From Bacteroidota bacterium (GTDB lineage: Bacteria > Bacteroidota > Bacteroidia > Bacteroidales > F082): DNA of 64,000 nt. The stretch covers positions 19,790-83,789 of the forward strand of contig JAHIUX010000031.1 in assembly GCA_018816765.1 (NCBI GenBank). The letters are read 5' to 3'. Shown here in pieces: positions 18,019-26,163 of this stretch (its first letter is position 1; each line of letters opens with the position of its first letter). The notes under the pieces were generated by a model, which did no database searches, was not told the origin of the DNA, and worked only from the letters and a program-made list of their open reading frames with translations. Both the position numbers and the translations under genes were made by a program.

Positions 18019-19308
18019 ATGAAAAAAATTGCATTCAAAACACTGGGCTGTCGCCTAAACCAGTATGAAACTGATGCGTTGGCATCGCGTTTTCACACAG
18101 GCAGCTACGAGCTTGTCGACTTCAACGAAGCCGCTGACATCTATATCGTGAACACCTGCACCGTGACCAACCAAAGCGACCAGAAATCGCGGCAGACCAT
18201 CAGCCAGGCCCGAAAAGCCAACCAGGATGCCGTGGTGGTGGTGACTGGTTGTATGGCCAACAACCACAAGCAGTCGCTGCTCGAAAACAGCAACATCAAT
18301 TATGTGGTCGACAATGAGCGCAAATCATCACTTTTCAGTATCATCGAGTCCCATTTCAGGGGCGAAGTGGCTGATCCGGAAGGATTCGACAAAGACCTCT
18401 TCAGCTACGATGCAGCTTACAAGACGTTTCACACCCGCAGCATGATCAAGATTCAGGATGGCTGCGACAACTTTTGTACCTTCTGCATCATTCCGAAGGT
18501 ACGCGGGCGGGCAACCAGCCGGCCGGCAAAGGCCATATACGACAACATCAGGGAAGTAATTGATTATGGTTTTAAGGAAGTGGTGCTCACCGGCGTAAAC
18601 ATTGGGCGTTATGGCGACGGCGCCATGAACTTTGAGCGTTTGGTTGAAAACATCCTTGATATTCCGGGCGATTTCAGGCTGCGTATTTCGTCCATCGAGC
18701 CCGATGGGTTCTCGGAACGCTTTTTCGAGCTGTTCGATCATCCCAAATTAAGTCCACACCTGCACCTTTGCCTGCAAAGTGGTTCTGAAGATACTCTGTT
18801 AAAAATGAGGCGTATGTACACTGCCCGCCAGTTCAGGGAGATGGCCGAACAGTTGCGTAAACGCTATCCCGATTTCAATCTCACCACCGACATCATCGTT
18901 GGTTTCCCAGGCGAAAGCGAAGCAGACTTCGCACAAACGGTTCATATGGCCCGCGACCTTGCTTTCAGCCATATACACACCTTCAAATACTCAGTCAGGA
19001 GTGGAACGCGCGCCGAACGTATGCCTGAACAGCTCAACGAGAAAATAAAAAACCAACGCAGCGAAGTGATCCGCAAAATTTCGGACGAAAACAAGCGTGC
19101 ATACCTTGAACAAATGGCCGGAAAACAAGAGCGCCTGCTCATCGAACGCATTGGTTCCGATGGCATCGCACGTGGCTATGGCGAACATTATTTTCCTATC
19201 AGGTTGAAGAACAAAACATTGGCAAGAAATCAATTTGTCGATGTGGTGGTGGGCACAGTGCATGAAGGCAAGGAACTATCCGTCATTGGAAATATGAAAA
19301 CGCAATAA
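18019..19308 (+). CDS. mtaB: MtaB tRNA t6A37 methylthiotransferase
   Basis: A 429-residue radical SAM enzyme that converts N6-threonylcarbamoyladenosine at tRNA position 37 to its 2-methylthio form. The start ATG at 18019 lies two bases after the miaB stop; an upstream TTG is unnecessary. Cysteines of the first cluster are in LGCRLN, NTCTVT and TGCMAN; the SAM cluster motif is CDNFCTFC, followed by the diagnostic TGVNIGRYG. The C-terminal TRAM-like region is somewhat short. Tandem with miaB, so two different A37 thiolations are encoded as one transcript. Confidence 0.92.
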   Translation: MKKIAFKTLGCRLNQYETDALASRFHTGSYELVDFNEAADIYIVNTCTVTNQSDQKSRQTISQARKANQDAVVVVTGCMANNHKQSLLENSNINYVVDNERKSSLFSIIESHFRGEVADPEGFDKDLFSYDAAYKTFHTRSMIKIQDGCDNFCTFCIIPKVRGRATSRPAKAIYDNIREVIDYGFKEVVLTGVNIGRYGDGAMNFERLVENILDIPGDFRLRISSIEPDGFSERFFELFDHPKLSPHLHLCLQSGSEDTLLKMRRMYTARQFREMAEQLRKRYPDFNLTTDIIVGFPGESEADFAQTVHMARDLAFSHIHTFKYSVRSGTRAERMPEQLNEKIKNQRSEVIRKISDENKRAYLEQMAGKQERLLIERIGSDGIARGYGEHYFPIRLKNKTLARNQFVDVVVGTVHEGKELSVIGNMKTQ

Positions 19309-19327
19309 AAGTTTTTTCAAAGATTGA

Positions 19328-19358
19328 TTTTGTTGTAAATGAAATTTTTGTATTTTTG
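19328..19358 (+). promoter_or_regulatory. rpsT promoter
   Basis: TTTTG at 19328-19332 and TATTTTTG at 19351-19358, separated by 18 bases, match the Bacteroidota -33 and -7 elements. The ATG of rpsT follows 39 bases later. The -7 box and the next six bases repeat those upstream of 15825. Confidence 0.75.
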
Positions 19359-19397
19359 CAGCCCAAAATTGATTGAGAACCCCTATAAGTAAACAAT

Positions 19398-19652
19398 ATG
19401 GCAAATCACAAATCGTCCATCAAAAGAATCCGTCAGAACAATACCAAAAGGTTGCATAATCGCTATTATGCCAAGACCATGCGTACTAACCTGAAACGGT
19501 TCAGGAGTTTAACAGAGAAATCAGAAGCAACAGCCATGCTTCCTAAACTTCAGGCAATGATTGACAAATTGGCCAAGCGTAAGATCATTCACAAGAACAA
19601 AGCCAGTAACCTGATCTCAAAGATCAACAAGTTCACTGCAAAACTCGCATAA
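19398..19652 (+). CDS. rpsT: 30S ribosomal protein S20
   Basis: An 84-residue, strongly basic protein. The N-terminus [21 protein letters not shown] is characteristic of S20, a primary binding protein of the 16S rRNA 5' domain in the small subunit. Length is normal. It is monocistronic: its own promoter lies upstream (19328-19358) and a terminator follows 25 bases after the stop. Confidence 0.97.
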   Translation: MANHKSSIKRIRQNNTKRLHNRYYAKTMRTNLKRFRSLTEKSEATAMLPKLQAMIDKLAKRKIIHKNKASNLISKINKFTAKLA

Positions 19653-19677
19653 ACGTTTTCTTTAGTATATCTACTTT

Positions 19678-19708
19678 GCCTCTTCTGTACCAACAGAAGG
19701 GGCTTTTT
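19678..19708 (+). terminator. Rho-independent terminator of rpsT
   Basis: An 11-pair stem (19678-19688 with 19693-19703, one G-T pair) with a four-base loop, followed by five Ts. It separates rpsT from radC. Confidence 0.9.
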
Positions 19709-19843
19709 AGTTTATCACATTTCCTCAGCAGAAAGTCGCATTGGTCAAGCAACCCGGCAGGGGCTCCGGTTTAAAACCAAACCTTATCAGATTATCACGC
19801 CATGAATCAGGCATTTTCATTAATTTCGCATCAAACAAGCGTT

Positions 19844-20542
19844 ATGGAGAATTATCAGAAACGAACCCCAATCACCCAATGGGCCGAAGACGATAAGCCC
19901 AGAGAGAAGCTTCTGCTCAAAGGGAAGGCAAGCCTGAGCGATGCTGAATTGCTGGCCATCCTGATCAGGTCGGGCAGCGCGCGCGAATCGGCCGTAGACC
20001 TGTCGAAAAGCATCCTGCATGAAAGCAGCGACAACCTGATCGAGCTTTCGCGGAAGAGTGTGCACGAGCTGATGAAATTCAGTGGTGTAGGCGAAGCCAA
20101 GGCCCTGAGTATTGTGGCGGCCCTTGAGCTGGGGAAAAGGCGCCGCAATGCCGAAGCCCTCGAAAAACCGGTGATCACCACAAGCAAAGATGCCTTTGAA
20201 CGCTTTTATGCCGGCGCTTCGGACCTGAATTATGAGCAGTTTTGGGTGATGATGCTCGATCAAGCCAACAAGGTGCTCCGTGTGATTTCGGTCAGCGAGG
20301 GCGGCCTGACAGGAACTGTTGCCGACCCAAAAAAGATTTTCAAACAGGCCATCGAATACGGTGCCTGCAACATCATCCTGTGTCATAACCATCCATCGGG
20401 CCAGCTCAAACCCAGCGATGCCGACATCCGGCTCACAAAAAAAATGGTCCAATCGGGTGAGCTGATCGAAATCAAGGTGCTCGATCACCTCATCATCGGA
20501 GGCGATAGTTATTACAGCTTTGCCGACAATGGCCTGATATAA
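19844..20542 (+). CDS. radC: RadC-like JAB-domain protein
   Basis: A 232-residue protein of the RadC family: an N-terminal helix-hairpin-helix region (KFSGVGEAKALSIVAALELG) and a C-terminal JAB1/MPN metalloprotein domain with the motif HNHPSGQLKPSDAD and an upstream glutamate in SVSEGG. The family was once tied to DNA repair, but its true role is not established. I chose ATG 19844 because MENYQKRTPITQWAEDDKPREKL matches the family start; ATG 19802 would add 14 unconserved residues. No DNA-repair neighbour is present. Confidence 0.9.
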   Translation: MENYQKRTPITQWAEDDKPREKLLLKGKASLSDAELLAILIRSGSARESAVDLSKSILHESSDNLIELSRKSVHELMKFSGVGEAKALSIVAALELGKRRRNAEALEKPVITTSKDAFERFYAGASDLNYEQFWVMMLDQANKVLRVISVSEGGLTGTVADPKKIFKQAIEYGACNIILCHNHPSGQLKPSDADIRLTKKMVQSGELIEIKVLDHLIIGGDSYYSFADNGLI

Positions 20543-20587
20543 AATTAATTTTACGAACCAACACCACACAAACACATTCCAGATTCT

Positions 20588-21751
20588 ATGGCCATAAATA
20601 TTGTCACCATCATCGGAGCCCGTCCGCAAATCATTAAGGCAGCAGCCATCAGCCGCGCAATAAGCAGGGTGTTTTCCGGCCAGATCAATGAAATCATCGT
20701 GCATACCGGGCAACATTACGACGACAATATGTCGGCTGTGTTCTTCGAAGAATTGTCCATTCCAAGGCCACAATACAACCTCAACGTCGGATCGGCTTCG
20801 CATGGCCTGCAGACGGCCCGCATGATCGAAGGCATTGAGGACATACTGCTTAAAGAAAAACCCGATTTTCTTGTGTTGTACGGCGACACAAATTCGACCC
20901 TTGCGGGAGCCATCGCTGCTTCGAAAATCCATGTGCCGGTTGTACATATTGAAGCCGGGCTGCGGTCGTTCAACAAGTCAATGCCCGAAGAAATCAACCG
21001 GGTGATGTGCGACCATTGCTCAAGCCTGCTCTTTTCGCCCACCCTCACCGGATATCAAAACCTGATCCGCGAAGGGTTTAATCCTGCAAACAAGGCGCCT
21101 TTTTCGGCCGATAACCCAAAAATTGTGCATTGCGGCGATGTGATGTACGACAACAGCCTGCATTTTTCGGTCCTCGCAGAAAAGCGCTCAAACATCTTAA
21201 ACACTCATGGACTGGAGGAAAATGAGTTCATCCTGAGCACCATTCACCGCGACAATAACACAGATCAGCCAGACAGGCTCAACGCCATTTTCAGTGCGTT
21301 GATGCGCATCAGCAGCATGAGCCGAAAGAAAATTGTACTGCCCTTGCACCCACGAACAGCCAAGCTGCTGGAGTCGAACCTTAGCCAGGCACTTTATGAA
21401 AAGCTTAAGCAGCACAAAGAATTCATCCTGATACCACCGGTTTCGTTTCTCGATATGATCAGGCTCGAGCAACAGGCCTCGATGGTGATCACCGATTCGG
21501 GCGGTGTGCAGAAAGAGGCCTATTTCTTCCGCAAACCCTGCATTATCCTCAGGCCTGAAACCGAATGGAAAGAGATTGTTGAAACGGGTGCCGCCATCAT
21601 TGGCGATGCCAGCGAAACACTGATCATCAACGCTTATGAGCAACTTATGCAAAAGAGAACACTCTCTTATCCACCGATATTTGGTGATGGAAAGGCAGCC
21701 GAATTTATCTGTAGCGAAATGCTCGCAAACGCAACTGCAAAAACCAGGTAA
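20588..21751 (+). CDS. wecB: UDP-N-acetylglucosamine 2-epimerase (non-hydrolysing)
   Basis: A 387-residue enzyme that interconverts UDP-GlcNAc and UDP-ManNAc for surface polysaccharide synthesis. Landmarks are IIGARPQIIKAAAIS at the N-terminus, VLYGDTNST, HIEAGLRSFNKSMPEE, the histidine in STIHRDNNTD and the uridine-binding DSGGVQKEAYFFRKP. Full length for the family. It follows radC by 45 bases on the same strand and converges on kup with 8 bases between stops. No other sugar-nucleotide gene is nearby, so the final polymer cannot be named. Confidence 0.95.
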   Translation: MAINIVTIIGARPQIIKAAAISRAISRVFSGQINEIIVHTGQHYDDNMSAVFFEELSIPRPQYNLNVGSASHGLQTARMIEGIEDILLKEKPDFLVLYGDTNSTLAGAIAASKIHVPVVHIEAGLRSFNKSMPEEINRVMCDHCSSLLFSPTLTGYQNLIREGFNPANKAPFSADNPKIVHCGDVMYDNSLHFSVLAEKRSNILNTHGLEENEFILSTIHRDNNTDQPDRLNAIFSALMRISSMSRKKIVLPLHPRTAKLLESNLSQALYEKLKQHKEFILIPPVSFLDMIRLEQQASMVITDSGGVQKEAYFFRKPCIILRPETEWKEIVETGAAIIGDASETLIINAYEQLMQKRTLSYPPIFGDGKAAEFICSEMLANATAKTR

Positions 21752-21759
21752 TTAGCTGC

Positions 21760-23700
21760 TTAATCGACTCGTTGTATGCGTGCTTTTACGTCAGGTGTAA
21801 TAATGATTGGCACCTTTTCATCAATCACGTTGCTCGACTCCAGGCCAAGTGCTTTCACATCGGTGATACCCAGGCGACGGATGAAGTTGTGTAGCTTCAT
21901 AATAAAGCTTTCCATGGGCGGCAGTTTGTAGTCGATCGTCAACACCCTGTCGAGGTTCACAAACAGAAAGTCGGCCGGAATGGCATGTTTCTTCAGCGAT
22001 TCGTACTGACTCACCATGCTGATCTCGCTGTTTTTTTCAAGGTCTTCGAGCACCTGACGGAAATAGCGGTTGACCTTTCGTTCAATTTTAAATCCAAGCC
22101 TGAAGTCAATTTTAATCAGTACACCGGGAACGATATGGTGCACCTTGTATTCGAATGTGTTGGGTGTTTCAAGGTTTTCGACATGCAACAACCAATAGGT
22201 GTTTGCGCGTTTGGGATGCTTGTTGAAAATCGAATACAGTATCTTCGATTCAATCTGATCGATTTTGTTTGCTTTGGTCATATACACCAGGTTTGTAGCG
22301 ATCTTGGCCACTGAGCTGTCTTCGCTGAGGTCTTTGAAAATCCCAAGGTTCTTGCGGTAATTTACAAACGTGATATACTGGTTCTTGATTTTACGTCCAA
22401 AATACCAACCGTACATTACCGTAAAAAACAATAGCCCGAGCACAATGGTAAGCCAGCCGCCATTGGCAAACTTATGCAGGTTGGCATACAAAAAGGTACC
22501 CTCGATGGTCAGGAAGACTGACATCATGACGATGACAAGCAACAGGTTGAGTTTCCTTTTCCACAGGTGATACGACAACAGAGAGGTGGTCATGATCATG
22601 GTGATGGTGATCGAAAGGCCATAGGCTGCTTCCATGCTGGAAGATTCACCAAAATAGATCACTACAAAAGAACAGGCAAGCCACAGGAACCAGTTGACAA
22701 AGGGAATATACACCTGACCCATCACATTGGTGGGATATGCAATCCTGATTTTAGGCCAGATATTAAGCGATACCGCCTCACTGATAAGGGTATAGGAACC
22801 GCTGATGAGTGCCTGGCTTGCAATGATGGCTGCAATGGTGGCAATGATGATTCCGGGAAACAAAAACCAGTGTGGCATGATGGCATAAAAAGGATTGCTA
22901 TCTCCCAGGGTGTCAATGTGAGCCAACATATAGGAACCCTGTCCGAAATAGTTGATCAGCAAGGCAGCTTTCACGAAAATCCATGAAATGCGGATGTTTT
23001 TTATGCCACAATGCCCCAGATCGGAATAGAGTGCTTCGGCCCCGGTTGTTGCCAGAAAGACAGCGCCCAGCAGGATAATTGCACCAGGATATATCGAAAG
23101 AAAACGGAAGGCATATATGGGGTTTATAGCTGCCAGCACATGGGGGTCAATCATCAGGTATCGCATTCCCAGCGCGGCAAGCATGCTAAACCAGATAAGC
23201 ATCAGCGGGCCGAATGCCTTTCCCATAAAACCCGTGCCGAACTGCTGAAAAAAGAACAGCACCAGCAAAATAGATAACACAAGCGGTACCACGGGAATAT
23301 CGGGGTTGATCAGTTTCAAGCCTTCGATAGAGGATGTTACTGTGATGGCAGGGGTTATAATGCCATCGGCCAGCAAGGTGCTGCCACCAACCATTGTGGC
23401 TATGGCAACCCAGTTGTTCTTGCGCTTGATCAACGCAAACAAGGCGAAAATCCCCCCTTCACCATGGTTATCAGCACGGAGGGTGATAATCACATATTTG
23501 ATGGTAGTCTGCATGGTGAGTGTCCAAAAAATGCAGGACAAGGCACCGTAAATGAGTGTTTCATTAATAGCAGAAGCATTGGAAATAATGGCACTCATCA
23601 CATATAGGGGGCTCGTGCCAATATCACCGAAAACAATGCCCATTGTAACAATTAGTCCGGTGAATGTGACTTTACTTATCCCCCTCGTATGCTTATTCAT
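21760..23700 (-). CDS. kup: Low-affinity potassium transporter Kup
   Basis: A 646-residue inner-membrane K+/H+ symporter of the KUP/HAK/KT family. It has the signature GIVFGDIGTSPLYV at the N-terminus, about 12 membrane helices up to residue 430 (for example the acidic TTGAEALYSDLGHC block) and a cytosolic C-terminal domain. Length is standard. A consensus -7 box lies about 50 bases upstream of the start. It is monocistronic and diverges from the rpsF-rpsR-rplI operon. Confidence 0.95.
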   Translation of the reverse strand: MNKHTRGISKVTFTGLIVTMGIVFGDIGTSPLYVMSAIISNASAINETLIYGALSCIFWTLTMQTTIKYVIITLRADNHGEGGIFALFALIKRKNNWVAIATMVGGSTLLADGIITPAITVTSSIEGLKLINPDIPVVPLVLSILLVLFFFQQFGTGFMGKAFGPLMLIWFSMLAALGMRYLMIDPHVLAAINPIYAFRFLSIYPGAIILLGAVFLATTGAEALYSDLGHCGIKNIRISWIFVKAALLINYFGQGSYMLAHIDTLGDSNPFYAIMPHWFLFPGIIIATIAAIIASQALISGSYTLISEAVSLNIWPKIRIAYPTNVMGQVYIPFVNWFLWLACSFVVIYFGESSSMEAAYGLSITITMIMTTSLLSYHLWKRKLNLLLVIVMMSVFLTIEGTFLYANLHKFANGGWLTIVLGLLFFTVMYGWYFGRKIKNQYITFVNYRKNLGIFKDLSEDSSVAKIATNLVYMTKANKIDQIESKILYSIFNKHPKRANTYWLLHVENLETPNTFEYKVHHIVPGVLIKIDFRLGFKIERKVNRYFRQVLEDLEKNSEISMVSQYESLKKHAIPADFLFVNLDRVLTIDYKLPPMESFIMKLHNFIRRLGITDVKALGLESSNVIDEKVPIIITPDVKARIQRVD

Positions 23701-23748
23701 GGCGTTAACCGCATTAAGTCAAGTACTTCTGTTTTGAAAAACAAGGCG

Positions 23749-23756
23749 CAAAAGTA
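23749..23756 (-). promoter_or_regulatory. kup promoter -7 element (TACTTTTG)
   Basis: On the minus strand the sequence reads TACTTTTG, the Bacteroidota -7 consensus, 48 bases upstream of the kup start at 23700. No clear TTG was found at the -33 position. Confidence 0.6.
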
Positions 23757-23840
23757 AATCAATTTATTACCATCTAAATGAAACTGAAAAACTATTTTTG
23801 TTGATCGAACTGCTTATTGTATTATTTTTTAGCACATTAG

Positions 23841-23871
23841 TTGTATAACCAAAAAAGTATTCCTACTTTTG
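23841..23871 (+). promoter_or_regulatory. Promoter of the rpsF-rpsR-rplI operon
   Basis: TTG at 23841-23843 and TACTTTTG at 23864-23871 with 20 bases between them match both Bacteroidota promoter elements. The rpsF ATG follows 41 bases later. Confidence 0.8.
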
Positions 23872-23912
23872 CACTCCATTTTTATTAATCATTAATAATT
23901 AACAAATTCATT

Positions 23913-24269
23913 ATGAACCAGTACGAAACCGTTTTCATACTAACTCCCGTTTTGTCTGAAGAACAGATGAAGGAAGCGGTAAAAAAGTATCAGGATTACC
24001 TGAAAGACAATGGTGCTGAAATTGTGCACGAAGAACATTGGGGCATGCGTAAGCTGGCCTATCCTATCCAGAAGAAATCGACCGGGTTTTATCACCTGAT
24101 TGAGTTCAAGGCTGAAGGAACACTTATTGCTGACCTCGAAGTTCAGTTTAAACGCGATGAACGCCTCCTCCGATTCCTGACCGTAAGGCTCGACAAGCAT
24201 TCAATTGCTTACAACGAGAAGAAACGCAAAAAAGCACAGGACGCCGGTAAAGAAAAGGTTGAAGCTTAA
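23913..24269 (+). CDS. rpsF: 30S ribosomal protein S6
   Basis: A 118-residue protein matching S6: the opening [39 protein letters not shown] and the [17 protein letters not shown] block are typical. S6 binds S18 on the small-subunit platform, and the two genes are adjacent here as in most bacteria. The lysine-rich tail is ordinary. First gene of the S6-S18-L9 operon. Confidence 0.97.
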   Translation: MNQYETVFILTPVLSEEQMKEAVKKYQDYLKDNGAEIVHEEHWGMRKLAYPIQKKSTGFYHLIEFKAEGTLIADLEVQFKRDERLLRFLTVRLDKHSIAYNEKKRKKAQDAGKEKVEA

Positions 24270-24302
24270 TCAACAATCAGTTAACCATTAAAAGTTTACA
24301 CA

Positions 24303-24572
24303 ATGGCACAAGGAAATTCAGAAATCAAATATTTGACCCCGATTGCAGTCGACACCAAGAAGAAAAAGTACTGCAGGTTCAAAAAAAATCGCATCAAGTA
24401 TATCGACTATAAAGATGCCGATTTCCTCTTAAAGTTCGTGAATGAGCAAGGCAAATTGCTGCCTCGCCGCATTACCGGTACTTCAACCAAATATCAGAAA
24501 AAAGTGGCTCAAGCCGTCAAAAGGGCCCGTCATTTGTCACTCATGCCTTACGTGGCTGATTTACTTAAATAA
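24303..24572 (+). CDS. rpsR: 30S ribosomal protein S18
   Basis: An 89-residue basic protein with the S18 signature [16 protein letters not shown] and ending [13 protein letters not shown]. It has only one of the zinc-binding-type cysteines, so it belongs to the zinc-independent form or a partial one. Partner of S6 on the platform of the 30S subunit. It lies 33 bases after rpsF and 17 before rplI. Confidence 0.97.
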   Translation: MAQGNSEIKYLTPIAVDTKKKKYCRFKKNRIKYIDYKDADFLLKFVNEQGKLLPRRITGTSTKYQKKVAQAVKRARHLSLMPYVADLLK

Positions 24573-24589
24573 CAGAGGAGGAAAACGAC

Positions 24590-25039
24590 ATGAAAGTAAT
24601 TCTTAAACAAGACATCAATAACCTCGGATTCATCAATGACGTGGTTACCGTAAAAGACGGTTATGCCCGTAACTACCTGATTCCAAGAGGCGCGGCCATC
24701 ATTGCCAACGACACCAACATGAAAATTCTCGCTGAATTGAAAAAACAGCAGGCTTTCAAGGAAGAAAAAGTGAAAAACGAAGCCCTTACCATTGCCAAAG
24801 CCCTCGAGGGACTCAGCTTGCGCATCGCTGCCAAAGCCGGTACTTCTGGTAAGATTTTCGGTTCAGTTAACTCAGTGCAGATTGTTAACGCCATCAAGGA
24901 TGCCAAAAACATCGAAATTGACAGAAAACGCATTCACATGAATGAAGATTCGATCAAGGAAGTTGGGCAGTACAAGGCAAAAATCAAATTGCACAAGGAA
25001 GTTCAGTTCGAAATCGAATTTGAAGTATTCGCTGAATAG
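24590..25039 (+). CDS. rplI: 50S ribosomal protein L9
   Basis: A 149-residue protein with the L9 start MKVILKQDINNLGFINDVVTVKDGYARNYLIP, a long connecting helix and a C-terminal rRNA-binding domain. A good ribosome-binding site (AGAGGAGGAAA) precedes the ATG at 24590, unusual in this phylum. L9 binds domain V of 23S rRNA near the L1 stalk base. It ends the operon; a terminator follows at 25063-25095. Confidence 0.97.
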   Translation: MKVILKQDINNLGFINDVVTVKDGYARNYLIPRGAAIIANDTNMKILAELKKQQAFKEEKVKNEALTIAKALEGLSLRIAAKAGTSGKIFGSVNSVQIVNAIKDAKNIEIDRKRIHMNEDSIKEVGQYKAKIKLHKEVQFEIEFEVFAE

Positions 25040-25062
25040 CGCTTGAAAATATGCTATCTTTA

Positions 25063-25095
25063 AAACCTGGTTCAACCAATGAATCAGGTTTTTTT
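25063..25095 (+). terminator. Terminator after rplI, abutting the methyltransferase start
   Basis: Arms at 25063-25074 and 25080-25091 pair over 12 bases with one G-T pair, around a five-base loop, and run straight into Ts (25089-25095). The preferred ATG of the next gene follows immediately at 25096, so the hairpin lies in the 5' leader of that gene. Confidence 0.85.
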
Positions 25096-25872
25096 ATGCT
25101 CTCGAAAAACAGGATAAAATTCATTACAAGCCTCAGGCTTGGCAAGTTCAGGGAACAACACAGGCAGTTTGTTGTTGAAGGAACAAAAATGGTAGCTGAG
25201 TTGCTGCACAGTAGTTTCCATTGCGAACAGCTATATGCCACGCAAGGCTGGCTCGACGAAAATGAACTGCTGCTCAAATCAGCAAAACCACCCATTGAGC
25301 CTGTCTCCGACAGGGAAATGAACCAGATCAGCAACCTGTCAACACCACCCGGGGTCCTCGCTGTTGCCGGCTTGCCGGAATGGACCATCGATGATGCCTC
25401 ACCTGCTGACTCGCTTGTTCTGGCCCTCGATGGAATCAGCGACCCCGGTAACCTGGGCACCATGATCCGAACAGCAGATTGGTTTGGCATCAGCAGCGTT
25501 GTTTGCAGCCACGACACTGTTGATGCATACCACCCGAAGGTTGTTCAGGCAACCATGGGCTCTGTTTTCAGGATTAAGGTCATCGAAACTGACCTGGCGG
25601 AGTACCTGGGCCGAATCAGTCAACAGCAATTGCCTGTTTATGGCGCACTGATGCATGGAAAAAGTATTTATGAACCCGGATTGAACGCATCCAGGGGAGT
25701 GCTGGTGATTGGAAGTGAATCACATGGCATCAGGTCCAGCATCCTGCCCTTGATTTCGCAGGCGCTTACCATTCCACGGGTGAACCCTGATGAAACTGCG
25801 GCCCCCGAATCATTGAATGCATCCATTGCCACGGCCATCATACTCTCGGCGTTGACCCTGGGAAAGGCATAA
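25096..25872 (+). CDS. SpoU-type (TrmH family) rRNA 2'-O-methyltransferase
   Basis: A 258-residue SAM-dependent RNA ribose methylase. An N-terminal substrate-binding domain (residues 1-90; RQFVVEGTKMVAELL) precedes the knotted SPOUT domain with LALDGISDPGNLGTMIRTADWFG, VVQATMGSVFRI, LVIGSESHGI and the closing ESLNASIATAIILSAL. I choose ATG 25096, since MLSKNRIKFITSLRLGKFR matches the family; ATG 25051 would place the terminator inside the gene. The target nucleotide (23S rRNA, as in RlmB, is common) cannot be read from sequence. Confidence 0.9.
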   Translation: MLSKNRIKFITSLRLGKFREQHRQFVVEGTKMVAELLHSSFHCEQLYATQGWLDENELLLKSAKPPIEPVSDREMNQISNLSTPPGVLAVAGLPEWTIDDASPADSLVLALDGISDPGNLGTMIRTADWFGISSVVCSHDTVDAYHPKVVQATMGSVFRIKVIETDLAEYLGRISQQQLPVYGALMHGKSIYEPGLNASRGVLVIGSESHGIRSSILPLISQALTIPRVNPDETAAPESLNASIATAIILSALTLGKA

Positions 25873-25909
25873 TTTCTTTGACCTGGACTTAGTCACAGCT
25901 GCAATTTCG

Positions 25910-25917
25910 TATCTTTG
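25910..25917 (+). promoter_or_regulatory. Promoter -7 element (TATCTTTG) of the NqrM-like gene
   Basis: TATCTTTG fits TAnnTTTG and lies 40 bases before the ATG at 25958. No -33 TTG stands at the usual 19-20 base spacing. Confidence 0.55.
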
Positions 25918-25957
25918 CAAGCTGAAAATGAACAAATAATCTAAAATATCCATTCAG

Positions 25958-26152
25958 ATGTATCTCAAGCTTATCATACTGGCTATCATACTTGTTGGTT
26001 TGGCTGTTGCCGGCATCGCCATCAAAATGTTCGTCTTTAAAGGTGGTGAATTTAAAAAACAGTGTAGCAGTGTTGATCCCAATACCGGACGAAGGATGGG
26101 ATGCTCATGTGGAAGCAATGAAAGCAGCTGTGAAAATAAACTTGCTGATTAG
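25958..26152 (+). CDS. Small cysteine-rich membrane protein, candidate NqrM-like maturation factor
   Basis: A 64-residue protein: one N-terminal membrane helix (residues 4-27, LKLIILAIILVGLAVAGIAI), a short basic linker and a tail with four cysteines (C-x12-C-x-C-x6-C, in QCSSVDP, GCSCGS and SSCENK). NqrM (DUF539) proteins have this build, an N-terminal helix and four cysteines, and help deliver iron to the NqrD-NqrE centre. Here the gene stands next to apbE and the nqr operon, which supports that guess, but it is on the opposite strand and the cysteine spacing is not the textbook one. It converges with apbE, 11 bases between stops. Confidence 0.55.
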   Translation: MYLKLIILAIILVGLAVAGIAIKMFVFKGGEFKKQCSSVDPNTGRRMGCSCGSNESSCENKLAD

Positions 26153-26163
26153 CAAACCTGTGC

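Noticed and set aside
19820..20947. 375-codon minus-strand frame over radC and wecB
   Set aside because: It spans two genes with strong plus-strand motifs and has no recognisable domains.
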